Shown piece by piece: positions 1 through 6,218 of a stretch of DNA of 7,737 nucleotides (position 1 is its first letter; each line of letters begins with the position of its first letter). The notes below the pieces were generated by a model. That model searched no databases, was not told where the DNA came from, and saw nothing but the letters and a program-made list of their open reading frames with translations. Made by a program: the position numbers and the translations under genes. The stretch is from Nitrospinaceae bacterium (GTDB lineage: Bacteria > Nitrospinota > Nitrospinia > Nitrospinales > VA-1): assembly GCA_029261675.1 (NCBI GenBank), contig JAJDBA010000351.1:1-7737 (forward strand), read 5' to 3'.

Positions 1-123
1 GTAAAGTTTCATAATATGCCATATTACTGGTTTGCCTCCGATTTCAATCATTGGCTTAGGTTTAGTTTCTGTTTCTTCGCTTAATCTCGAGCCTTCTCCT
101 CCAGCCAAAATAACAGCTTTCAC
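1..123 (-). CDS. rfbF: Glucose-1-phosphate cytidylyltransferase, N-terminal fragment (runs off the left edge)
   Basis: The first 41 codons are visible, from a GTG start at 123-121. The N-terminus reads VKAVILAGGEGSRLSEET and continues with KPKPMIEIGGKPVIWHIMK. This is the nucleotidyltransferase signature: the glycine-rich nucleotide-binding loop LAGGxGxRL at residues 6-14, then PKPM and the GGKP turn. The SEET spacer and the WHIMK ending are typical of RfbF (DdhA), which makes CDP-glucose from CTP and glucose-1-phosphate, the first step towards CDP-3,6-dideoxyhexoses and related O-antigen sugars. RmlA (dTTP-specific) and GalU (UTP-specific) have different sequence at this point. A good ribosome site (GAGG, 132-135) sits 8 nt before the GTG and supports this start. 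The gene is transcribed leftward, so any rfbG/rfbH-type partners would lie outside the window. The family call is firm; nucleotide specificity is inferred from only 41 residues. Confidence 0.85.
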   Translation of the reverse strand, partial: MKAVILAGGEGSRLSEETETKPKPMIEIGGKPVIWHIMKLY

Positions 124-131
124 AATAAGAA

Positions 132-135
132 CCTC
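132..135 (-). promoter_or_regulatory. Ribosome binding site of rfbF
   Basis: On the minus strand the sequence reads TTGAGGTT followed by CTTATT and then GTG. GAGG lies 8 nt before the start. It decides the GTG start, because there is no nearby ATG in frame. Confidence 0.7.
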
Positions 136-201
136 AATTCGTGTGAATTAAATTTTAGTTTTTTAGACTTGCTGGTGGTTAGTTATTAAAAGATCAGGTG
201 C

Positions 202-207
202 TGTCAA
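202..207 (-). promoter_or_regulatory. Possible -35 element for rfbF
   Basis: The minus strand carries an exact TTGACA here, about 80 nt upstream of the rfbF GTG. The hexamer 16 bp further on is TAACTA, a poor -10, so this may be a weak or activator-dependent promoter or a chance match. Confidence 0.25.
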
Positions 208-488
208 TTTATGCTTTTAACGTAGAGCTTTGCTTGTGTTGTATGGCTCTGCCAGCGGGGTTTTCTTTTTCAAACTTTATGTATCCAAGGGAATAACTTT
301 TGTGTACAATTTCCACGCGCAATTTATTTTAGCATTCTGAAATGTGAAAACAAAATGCAAAGAGTGCTGAGAATACTTATTCGGTCTAGATTCGAATGAT
401 ATGGTTACCCGCCAAATACGGATTAGTGATAACAGTGATGGTTGAAAAATTAGGTCGCTTCTCATCAAAAAAACTTGTTGGTTTTGGT

Positions 489-494
489 TATAAA
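489..494 (+). promoter_or_regulatory. Possible -10 element immediately before the methyltransferase start
   Basis: TATAAA ends 5 nt before the ATG at 500. If it is used, transcription would begin at or within a base of the start codon and give a leaderless message, which would suit the absence of a ribosome site. There is no TTGACA-like hexamer 17 bp upstream (the sequence there is CAAAAA), so the call is weak. Confidence 0.2.
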
Positions 495-499
495 GTCAC

Positions 500-1258
500 A
501 TGAAAAGTATAAAAAAAATAAACAGATCTATGGGGCTTTCTCAAGATGGGATATTTCGAAAATTATTTCGAATCGCAACTTTTGCCTTGGAACTTGTTTT
601 TGTTAGGTCATACAATTATTTTTCTAGGAATTCTGGAGATATTCCATCTCAATTCCATTCGCTTTATTATAGTTCTCCAGAAAAAACTTGGAAAAATACT
701 CGCTGGATGGGGCATCGAACGATGAAATGCCCTCTGGATCTTTGGGTTTACCAGGAAATCCTTTTTGAATTAAAACCTGATATTGTTATAGAAACAGGAG
801 TAAATGAGGGTGGTGGTGCGGCTTTTCTTGTATCAATAATGGATTCGATTGGAAAAGGGAAGTTGATTGCAGTCGATATAGAATTATTAGAAAACCGTCC
901 GGTCCATGAAAGAATCACCTATATAAAGGGGTCCTCTACTGATGAAAAAGTGGTTCAACAAATTTTTGGTATGATAAAGGAAAATCAGGTTATTTTGGTT
1001 ATTCTTGATTCAGATCACAATATGCCCCATGTTTTGAAGGAAATGGAAATCTATAGCAGCTTTGTGAGTAAAGGAAGTTATATGATTGTAGAAGATTCAA
1101 ATGTAAATGGTCACCCTGTAATGCCTAATTGGGGAGATGGTCCATTTGAAGCGATTCAGGAGTTTTTAACTCATAATGATTCTTTTGAAATAGAAAAAGA
1201 GCGTGAAAAATATTACATGACTTTTAATCCAAATGGATATCTCAAGAAAATTCGTTAA
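500..1258 (+). CDS. CmcI / rhamnosyl-O-methyltransferase family SAM-dependent methyltransferase
   Basis: The 252-aa protein matches the cephalosporin hydroxylase/CmcI family (RMNT_CmcI), which are Rossmann-fold SAM-dependent O-methyltransferases. Visible motifs are the SAM-binding loop IETGVNEGGGA (97-107), the acidic end of the next strand AVDIE (124-128), the metal-site strand LDSDHNMPHVLKE (169-181), VEDSNVNGHP (197-206) and GPFEAIQEFL (214-223). Asp170 and the Glu198-Asp199 pair fall where CmcI binds Mg2+. Residues 1-70 form a basic, partly hydrophobic N-terminal extension without a clear signal peptide. Despite the old name, family members methylate hydroxyls, often on sugars. Next to rfbF and two glycosyltransferases, methylation of a surface-glycan sugar is the likely role; the acceptor is unknown. 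No ribosome site is seen before the ATG at 500 or the alternative ATG at 530. The 9-bp gap to the next gene implies co-transcription. Confidence 0.85.
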   Translation: MKSIKKINRSMGLSQDGIFRKLFRIATFALELVFVRSYNYFSRNSGDIPSQFHSLYYSSPEKTWKNTRWMGHRTMKCPLDLWVYQEILFELKPDIVIETGVNEGGGAAFLVSIMDSIGKGKLIAVDIELLENRPVHERITYIKGSSTDEKVVQQIFGMIKENQVILVILDSDHNMPHVLKEMEIYSSFVSKGSYMIVEDSNVNGHPVMPNWGDGPFEAIQEFLTHNDSFEIEKEREKYYMTFNPNGYLKKIR

Positions 1259-1267
1259 TTTTATTTT

Positions 1268-3175
1268 ATGAAAAATTTCTTATCCTCTCCTTTTCTTTTC
1301 TTTGCTAGTCATTTTATCCCCATCGCATTTATATTTGTTGCCGCTGTACTAATCCGGTATCCAATTTTTTTTAACAGTGATCATTATTTTACCGCCGATG
1401 AGGGCTTGATGGTGAATACCATCATGAACTTATTAGAGGGTGGACCAATAGTTTTTTACTACGACTATGCCCGATATTTTGGTCTCACTGGCGGAATACT
1501 TGCTGTTCCGTTTATGTGGGTTTTGGGGTTCAATACTATGGCCTTCAATTTGCCGGCCACCTTATTTTTTTCTTTATATTTGTGGACTCTATATCTAATA
1601 GCCAGAGAGATTATCCCTGGTATGGCCTTTTTAGTTTTAATGTTGCTGTTGATTTCGCCGCCCTTTGTTACTCAAATGACAACCCACAATTGGCCTCATA
1701 TAGCATCCGCATTTTTGGGAAATCTAATCTTCCTTTTTTATATTAAATTCAAATCGTCTGAGAAAAATAGAAGAGGTATTATTTTCTTTCTATTTTTTTC
1801 TATGGGGTTGGCAATATATACCTATACATTTTCATTGATTTATATTTCCGTTATAGCTCTTTTGCATGCATTGTCATATCCACAGTGGAATGATCTTCGA
1901 CAAAGATTTAGCTTGGCATCTTTGGCGGGATGGTTCAAAGGCCAGAAGACAAGGAGAGAGACTTTCGTTCAAATTCTGGATATGTTGATTGTAGTGTTTT
2001 TGATGGTGATTATTTTTTCCTACGTGTTTGGAGGGTTTGGGTTAGATATTGCGGGCGTTTCTGTTTTTCAGGTTAATAATTTTCACAAGCCTGTATTTCA
2101 AATGTTGGTAATTCTTGTATTACGGATATTGATTTATCGTAAAGATTTGGTGTCCTATTTAAATAGAATTCAAACTTTTATATCGGAGGAGATGTCCAGA
2201 GAGGTAAGAGTACTTGTAGGAGTAGGCGGAACTGGTTTTTTATTGGGTTTGTCGCCTCGTATAGCAAGTATTTTAATCGGTGAAACTTCTCGGGGTGGTC
2301 AAGGATTCGATGTAGATTTTGATCCAATAAAGCTGATTGTGCATCTATGGGACATTATTATAAGAACATTGCCCAGACTTTTTAGCTTAGAAAATTTATT
2401 TCAAGGCTGGAATTTTTCCACGATTGGTAGCCATATAAATATGTTGAGTGTTATGGCAATACCCTTGCTTTTGCTTTTGTTTTTTTCGGCGGTTTCTTTT
2501 TGTTCTAGCCGTTGGAGGGTGATAAAGAATATTTTTATTTTAAAATGGGTAAAATTCGATCAGGGAAACATTTATCTACTATTACCTTTGTTGACCTGTC
2601 TTGCAAATGTCTTTGTTCAAAATGGATCGGAGCCAAGATATTTGTTCCCAATGTTTGGGACTATTGTTCTATGGATCGGAATTTTTGTTAATAAATTTCA
2701 AGCAAGGTTTAAAGGGCTTCCTATTCTTGTATTAGTGACTTGGGTAGGATTCTATTCTACGGCAACCTATAAACTCTATGAGGATAACGGTGTTGTCAAA
2801 GACTTTGAACTCATAAAGCTTGAAAGAATAGAAATTTATGATTTAGTTGAATTTCTGGAATCAAAAAATATTGAGGTAGCTTATTCTAATTATGTGGTTT
2901 CTCAAATTGGTACTTTTCTAAGTGAAGGAAAGATCACTATAAGTGAGTACAGTAATAACCCGGCAGCGAAAAAACAAAAAAGAAGATCTTTGAAGGGAGC
3001 TGATTTTGCGATTGTAGCTGAACAAAAAGAAATTACTATTTACAATGAATTTTTGTTGGATAAAAAAATAAAGTTCAAGGCTGAAGAGGTGCGCGGGTAT
3101 AAAATTTATTGGGATTTTGCAGGTGACCGGGATGAAATCAATCGACTCAGATCATTAGTTCCTGTTTTCACTTAG
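1268..3175 (+). CDS. Polytopic membrane protein, probable GT-C-type glycosyltransferase
   Basis: The 635-aa protein has many hydrophobic segments from about residue 10 to 500 (for example 15-32, 75-110, 118-134, 143-160, 171-200, 236-256, 276-290, 313-330, 393-412, 435-450, 462-475, 484-498). A soluble tail of about 130 residues follows. Two features suggest a GT-C enzyme. The first external loop carries acidic residues (Asp38 and the Asp44-Glu45 pair in TADEGLM), where PMT/ArnT-type enzymes keep their catalytic acid. EPRYLFPMF (455-463) resembles the late RY..P motif common in these proteins. GT-C enzymes use polyprenyl-phosphate sugars and act on the outer face of the cytoplasmic membrane. 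The gene starts 9 bp after the methyltransferase stop, with no visible ribosome site, so it is probably translated with it. Donor and acceptor are unknown. A non-enzymatic membrane protein or a flippase-like role is less likely. Confidence 0.68.
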   Translation: MKNFLSSPFLFFASHFIPIAFIFVAAVLIRYPIFFNSDHYFTADEGLMVNTIMNLLEGGPIVFYYDYARYFGLTGGILAVPFMWVLGFNTMAFNLPATLFFSLYLWTLYLIAREIIPGMAFLVLMLLLISPPFVTQMTTHNWPHIASAFLGNLIFLFYIKFKSSEKNRRGIIFFLFFSMGLAIYTYTFSLIYISVIALLHALSYPQWNDLRQRFSLASLAGWFKGQKTRRETFVQILDMLIVVFLMVIIFSYVFGGFGLDIAGVSVFQVNNFHKPVFQMLVILVLRILIYRKDLVSYLNRIQTFISEEMSREVRVLVGVGGTGFLLGLSPRIASILIGETSRGGQGFDVDFDPIKLIVHLWDIIIRTLPRLFSLENLFQGWNFSTIGSHINMLSVMAIPLLLLLFFSAVSFCSSRWRVIKNIFILKWVKFDQGNIYLLLPLLTCLANVFVQNGSEPRYLFPMFGTIVLWIGIFVNKFQARFKGLPILVLVTWVGFYSTATYKLYEDNGVVKDFELIKLERIEIYDLVEFLESKNIEVAYSNYVVSQIGTFLSEGKITISEYSNNPAAKKQKRRSLKGADFAIVAEQKEITIYNEFLLDKKIKFKAEEVRGYKIYWDFAGDRDEINRLRSLVPVFT

Positions 3176-3193
3176 AATAAATCTAAATTTATT
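3176..3193. repeat. Perfect 7-bp AT inverted repeat at the convergent junction
   Basis: AATAAAT (3176-3182), a 4-nt loop CTAA, and ATTTATT (3187-3193) start on the base after the stop codon of the membrane-protein gene. The stem is all A-T with no T-run after it, so it is a weak hairpin. It may contribute to ending transcription from both sides. Confidence 0.45.
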
Positions 3194-3210
3194 AGCGATG
3201 TTACGGCTGT

Positions 3211-3236
3211 GCCATTACCATGGCTAGTAATTTTTT
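3211..3236 (+). terminator. Candidate terminator of the methyltransferase/GT-C pair
   Basis: Two alternative small hairpins precede six T's (3231-3236): GCCAT-TACC-ATGGC (3211-3224), and ATTAC-8 nt-GTAAT (3214-3231), which abuts the T-run. Stems are only 5 bp, so strength is doubtful, but the position between two convergent genes is right. The T-run touches the stop codon of the opposing gene. Confidence 0.4.
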
Positions 3237-4195
3237 CAGTCCTTTATGCGTGGATTGAGGAGGGTGTTTTCCCAATCTACTATAAATATCGGTCGTTCTA
3301 TGCCGTTTTTATAAACTCTCGCCATATAGGTTGAAAGAAATGTTACTGCTGTTATCAAAAACATTGTGTTGATAGTGTAAATTAAATGAAGGTGCATATT
3401 TTCAGGAGTAATAAAATAAGCAAATATTGCGGCAAAATTGCTTAGTAGCAATGGAATCGCTAGGTAGAATATCAATCGCAGAGGAAAGGTAGAAGCCGTA
3501 AGTATCCCTGCCACCGCAAATTTGATCATGCGAAACATCCCCGCAACCCCTTTGTAATTACCCTTTCCTGTAATTCTGGGTTCTCTATCGTAGTCAATTC
3601 CGAATTTTCTAAATCCAACATAAGCCAATTCGTTTCTGATGAAAGGAAACGATGTCTTTGTGCGTATAACTTCATCGCGAACGCGTTGGGTAAACAGCGA
3701 AAACTCAGCCATATCTAGTATAAAATCATTATCTGCGATGGCTTTTGTCAGTCGGTAAAAAAGCTTTCTACATAAAGTGAGGCCCATATACTCAGGCCTT
3801 TTCCCTCGCTTACCGTAAATGATGTCATACCCTTCTTCCCACTTCTCTACGAATTTTGGGATAAGCTCAGGGGGATCTTCGCAATCGACATCATTCACTA
3901 CAATAGCTTGTCCCGTTGCGAAATTTATACCGCACAGGACCGAGGACTGGTAACCAAAGTTTCTTGTTAAGGTAATGTATTGAATAGTGGGATCTTTGGT
4001 TTGTAAACTTTTTATAGCGGCTAGAGTATTGTCTGTTGAACAATTATTTACAAAGGTGAGTTCAGTTGAATAGCGATCATTCAAACAAGATAATGCCTTT
4101 TTGAAACGCTCGTAATACAAGGGGATCGTTTCTTCCTCATTAAATACCGGACAGACAATAGAAATATTTTGTTTTTGGGAGCTGGTTTTATTCAT
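3236..4195 (-). CDS. Family 2 glycosyltransferase, GtrB/DPM1-like, with two C-terminal membrane helices
   Basis: The 319-aa protein opens with the GT-A strand ISIVCPVFNEEETI (11-24). VNNCSTD (49-55) follows, then TRNFGYQSSVLCGINFATG (77-95), the metal/nucleotide site VNDVDCEDPPEL (100-111), and GKRGKRPE (128-135). After the catalytic domain come two hydrophobic hairpin segments (about 240-262 and 272-294) and the tail RPIFIVDWEN. This is the layout of GtrB, DPM1 and polyprenyl-phosphate glucosyltransferases, which move a sugar from a nucleotide donor to a polyprenyl phosphate at the cytoplasmic membrane face. The length is normal for the group. VNNCSTD replaces the usual V(N/D)DGSTD, and DVDCEDPPE replaces DxDLQDPPE. 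It converges on a probable GT-C gene that could use its product. The ATG at 4195 lacks a clear ribosome site; an extended -10 promoter lies about 55 bp upstream. The sugar is unknown. Confidence 0.88.
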   Translation of the reverse strand: MNKTSSQKQNISIVCPVFNEEETIPLYYERFKKALSCLNDRYSTELTFVNNCSTDNTLAAIKSLQTKDPTIQYITLTRNFGYQSSVLCGINFATGQAIVVNDVDCEDPPELIPKFVEKWEEGYDIIYGKRGKRPEYMGLTLCRKLFYRLTKAIADNDFILDMAEFSLFTQRVRDEVIRTKTSFPFIRNELAYVGFRKFGIDYDREPRITGKGNYKGVAGMFRMIKFAVAGILTASTFPLRLIFYLAIPLLLSNFAAIFAYFITPENMHLHLIYTINTMFLITAVTFLSTYMARVYKNGIERPIFIVDWENTLLNPRIKD

Positions 4196-4249
4196 GGTTT
4201 GGTTTTAGATGGATGTTTCAATAGTCCAAAACTTACAAAATTTGAAAAA

Positions 4250-4258
4250 ATTATACCA
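4250..4258 (-). promoter_or_regulatory. Extended -10 promoter of the GtrB-like gene
   Basis: The minus strand reads TGGTATAAT: a consensus TATAAT (4255-4250) preceded by the TGn of an extended -10. No TTGACA-like hexamer is at 16-18 bp, which such promoters tolerate. The predicted start of transcription is near 4243, giving a leader of about 48 nt. Confidence 0.55.
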
Positions 4259-4291
4259 TTTTGTTACAGTGGCATGTATCTCTTTAATTTA

Positions 4292-4311
4292 TAGAATTTT
4301 ATAGTATTCTA
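4292..4311. repeat. Dyad upstream of the GtrB-like promoter
   Basis: TAGAAT and ATTCTA are perfect inverted 6-bp half-sites separated by 8 bp. The dyad is centred about 50 bp upstream of the extended -10, a position that would suit a regulator. In such AT-rich DNA it may also arise by chance. Confidence 0.35.
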
Positions 4312-4415
4312 AATATAATCTAGTTCGTGTTTTATAATGATACGCAGTTGTTAGTTATAAACTCTTTAGCTGGGGTTGTATTTGTTGTATCTAGATGAAT
4401 TTGTTTATTGATAAG

Positions 4416-4904
4416 TTAATAATTTGGTTTTAGAAAATTAAAAATTATAATTATCAATATTGCTGCTTGAGATATGTCTTGATTTCCTAGGTTCATTCCA
4501 GCAATTTTTTCATCCATAATGGCAGTGAAATAATTTTCAACTAATTGTTTCCTCTCTTCCTGTGGCGAGTTCATTATTTTGACAAGCCCGCCTACATCAA
4601 CCCAGAATCCGCTGCATTTTGCGCATTGGTTTACCTCAGTGTCATGTTTTTTGCTGAAAAAGTGTCGATACAATAAAGTAGTTTTGCATTGGGGACAAGG
4701 GTGTTCCGCTCCACGGTAAGTTTTAACTCCATCAGCTAATTTAAAATTAAGAAGTGTTGCACCTGATCCCGGTTTAAGGCGTTCAATCTTTTTTATCTGT
4801 GTAAGGTGAAACCAAAGACCTCCGCAAGAGCCTCTACAAACATTGACTAGAACACCTGAAATCTTGTGCTCAGTTAATTCATTTTCGCAGGCAGGACATT
4901 TCAT
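4416..4904 (-). CDS. Double zinc-ribbon (zf-TFIIB type) protein
   Basis: The 162-aa protein contains two zinc ribbons of the bacterial zf-TFIIB type. The first uses Cys3, Cys6, Cys23 and Cys27 (CPAC, then CRGSCGGLWF); the second uses Cys70, Cys73, Cys94 and Cys97 (CPQC, then CAKCSGFWVD). The CxxCxG(F/L)W ending is diagnostic. The first ribbon has three residues between its second pair of cysteines, as in the known CRGGCGGIW subtype. Residues 112-145 look helical. The C-terminus is strongly hydrophobic (about 147-158, rich in Ile) and could be a short membrane tail or a packing strand. The family has no well-established function. It is the last gene of the operon, 13 bp after the acyltransferase stop, with no ribosome site of its own, so translational coupling is likely. 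No strong terminator is visible after its stop. Confidence 0.85.
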   Translation of the reverse strand: MKCPACENELTEHKISGVLVNVCRGSCGGLWFHLTQIKKIERLKPGSGATLLNFKLADGVKTYRGAEHPCPQCKTTLLYRHFFSKKHDTEVNQCAKCSGFWVDVGGLVKIMNSPQEERKQLVENYFTAIMDEKIAGMNLGNQDISQAAILIIIIFNFLKPNY

Positions 4905-4917
4905 CGGGTATTAGGAC

Positions 4918-5832
4918 TTAATAAATTTTATTTTCATCGGGTGGCCGCGTTTTCCAGCGTCGATGACCACACATCCAGGGGGTGGGATTTTCTTGAATAA
5001 CAGACTCTATGAATGTTTGCATTTTTTGAGTCCAACTTAGAATATCTTGATCTTTATTTTCTGTTTTTTCAAGGAGGAGTTCAGGCCCATATTCAATTTT
5101 ATAAGTGCCCTTTTCTGTGGGGTAACAAAACAGAGGTAAAACTGGAGTTCCCATCCTGTAACTGAGTTGTGCTACCGCTCGCGGAGTAGAGGCTTTCAGT
5201 CCAAAAAAATCTACGAATAGCCCACCTCTTGCTGTGTTTTGATCCATCATCACGGCCACACTACCGTTGTTTTTCAACTCTCGAACAATTTTTAAAAGCG
5301 AATCATCACGGTAAAATATCTGGTTGCCAGTTGTGGTCCTTAATTGGGTTACGAATGTGTCCAGGTGGGGGTTGTCGAGTTTACGTACAATAGAAGATAG
5401 AGGACAGATTCCCAATAAGCCGTGGTGTAGACCCATTATTTCCCAGTTGCCGTAATGCGCGGTCAGAAAAAATATACCCTTCTTTTTCTCAAGGGAATTT
5501 TTAAGAATATCGAGCCCTTTAGGTTCTCTTTCTATTAATTTGTGAACTCTTTCTTCAGTATTGGTGGTGACCCAAACACTTTGCACGGCAGAAACAGCAA
5601 GAGCTTTAAATGAGTTTTTTACGACTCGTTTTTTCTGATCTGACGAGTAGCTATCAGAAAACATAATATCCATATTTGTGAAAGCTGCTTTCTTTCGCTT
5701 TCCTGAAAAACGAAAAACCAAAGCCCCCAAACATCTACCAAAAATAACCACCTGTTTTTGCGAAAGAGGGGTTACAGCTAGTATGAGAATGCGTACGAGA
5801 ATGTATTCAAGAAAATGCCGAATGGGTTTCAA
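4918..5832 (-). CDS. LpxL/HtrB-family lysophospholipid (lipid A-type) acyltransferase
   Basis: The 304-aa protein carries the hallmarks of the lipid A biosynthesis acyltransferase family: an N-terminal membrane segment (about 8-24), the catalytic HX4E motif AHYGNWE (His126, Glu131), MMDQN (195-199), FFGLKASTPRAVAQL (209-223) and the family-ending WMCGHRRWKTRP (286-297). Enzymes of this family transfer an acyl chain from acyl-ACP to a glycolipid, in Gram-negatives usually Kdo2-lipid A at the inner membrane. All expected residues are present and the length is normal. The exact acceptor cannot be told from the sequence; ornithine-lipid or other lysolipid acylation is possible. The start is TTG at 5832, 8 nt after the acpS stop, without an obvious ribosome site. 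It was chosen because the N-terminus then matches the family and no in-frame ATG is nearby. Its acyl-ACP donor depends on the product of the gene just upstream, acpS. Confidence 0.9.
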   Translation of the reverse strand: MKPIRHFLEYILVRILILAVTPLSQKQVVIFGRCLGALVFRFSGKRKKAAFTNMDIMFSDSYSSDQKKRVVKNSFKALAVSAVQSVWVTTNTEERVHKLIEREPKGLDILKNSLEKKKGIFFLTAHYGNWEIMGLHHGLLGICPLSSIVRKLDNPHLDTFVTQLRTTTGNQIFYRDDSLLKIVRELKNNGSVAVMMDQNTARGGLFVDFFGLKASTPRAVAQLSYRMGTPVLPLFCYPTEKGTYKIEYGPELLLEKTENKDQDILSWTQKMQTFIESVIQENPTPWMCGHRRWKTRPPDENKIY

Positions 5833-5840
5833 GAGTCTAC

Positions 5841-6218
5841 TTATTGTTCTGCAATAGCATGTGCAATTGCATGGGTGTTGTTGTGAGAAATAGAGATGTG
5901 GATGGATTTAAGCTCAAGCTTTTCGAAAAGTTCTTTTCCCTTTCCCAACATTACTAATATTGGTTTCCCTGTTTTTTCATTGATTACTTCCATGTCTTTA
6001 AATCCCAATGCTCCTGTAATTCCGGTTCCCAGACATTTGGATACAGCTTCTTTTACGGCAAACCTAGCCGCAAAATGTTTGGCAGGGTCTCCTTGGGATT
6101 GGCAATAATCAATTTCGGAGGATGTAAATATCTTTTGTTCAAATTTTGGCGAGTATTTTTTTATAGAGTTTTTTATTCTATCTATTTCAATGATGTCTAG
6201 TCCTGTTCCAAATATCAT
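5841..6218 (-). CDS. acpS: Holo-[acyl-carrier-protein] synthase
   Basis: AcpS transfers 4'-phosphopantetheine from coenzyme A to a serine of apo-ACP, which switches on fatty acid synthesis. The 125-aa protein begins MIFGTGLDIIEIDRI, with the Mg2+ ligand Asp8. FTSSEIDYC (31-39) and the signature AARFAVKEAVSKCLG follow, with Glu57 of KEA as the second metal ligand. The C-terminal strand is HISISHNNTHAIAHAI. Both length and motifs are standard for group I phosphopantetheinyl transferases. A longer reading from an ATG at 6254 adds 12 unrelated residues and was set aside. The ATG at 6218 has an AGGAGT ribosome site at good spacing and overlaps the tsaC stop as ATGA, the usual sign of translational coupling. 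The next gene, an acyl-ACP-using acyltransferase, starts 8 nt after its stop. Confidence 0.97.
   Translation of the reverse strand: MIFGTGLDIIEIDRIKNSIKKYSPKFEQKIFTSSEIDYCQSQGDPAKHFAARFAVKEAVSKCLGTGITGALGFKDMEVINEKTGKPILVMLGKGKELFEKLELKSIHISISHNNTHAIAHAIAEQ

Larger units (their letters stand above)
124..499. other. Gene-free divergent spacer between rfbF and the methyltransferase gene
   Basis: This AT-rich stretch must carry the 5' signals of two divergent genes. Reading it both ways shows no convincing protein. The only open frame of note (minus strand, 468-277) has no ribosome site and no recognisable motifs. For the leftward gene there is a perfect TTGACA (minus strand, 207-202), but 16-18 bp downstream the sequence is only TAACTA-like, so a promoter there is doubtful. 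On the plus strand, TACAAT (305-310) and TATAAA (489-494) resemble -10 boxes without a matching -35. Small dyads are present: GAATA-CT-TATTC (371-382), ATTCGAAT (390-397) and TGGC-TCT-GCCA (244-254, followed by GCGGGG and a T-rich run). No JUMPstart/ops-like element was found. Confidence 0.6.

Noticed and set aside
244..270. A terminator formed by TGGC-TCT-GCCA followed by a T-rich run
   Set aside because: The stem is only 4 bp, six bases separate it from the T-rich run, and no plus-strand gene ends just upstream.
277..468. A 63-codon open frame on the minus strand in the rfbF/methyltransferase spacer
   Set aside because: It has no ribosome site, no recognisable motif and an arbitrary composition; it looks like a chance frame in AT-rich DNA.
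1516..1746. A plus-strand open frame inside the GT-C gene in another frame
   Set aside because: It lies fully within a larger, well-supported membrane-protein gene and shows no independent signals.
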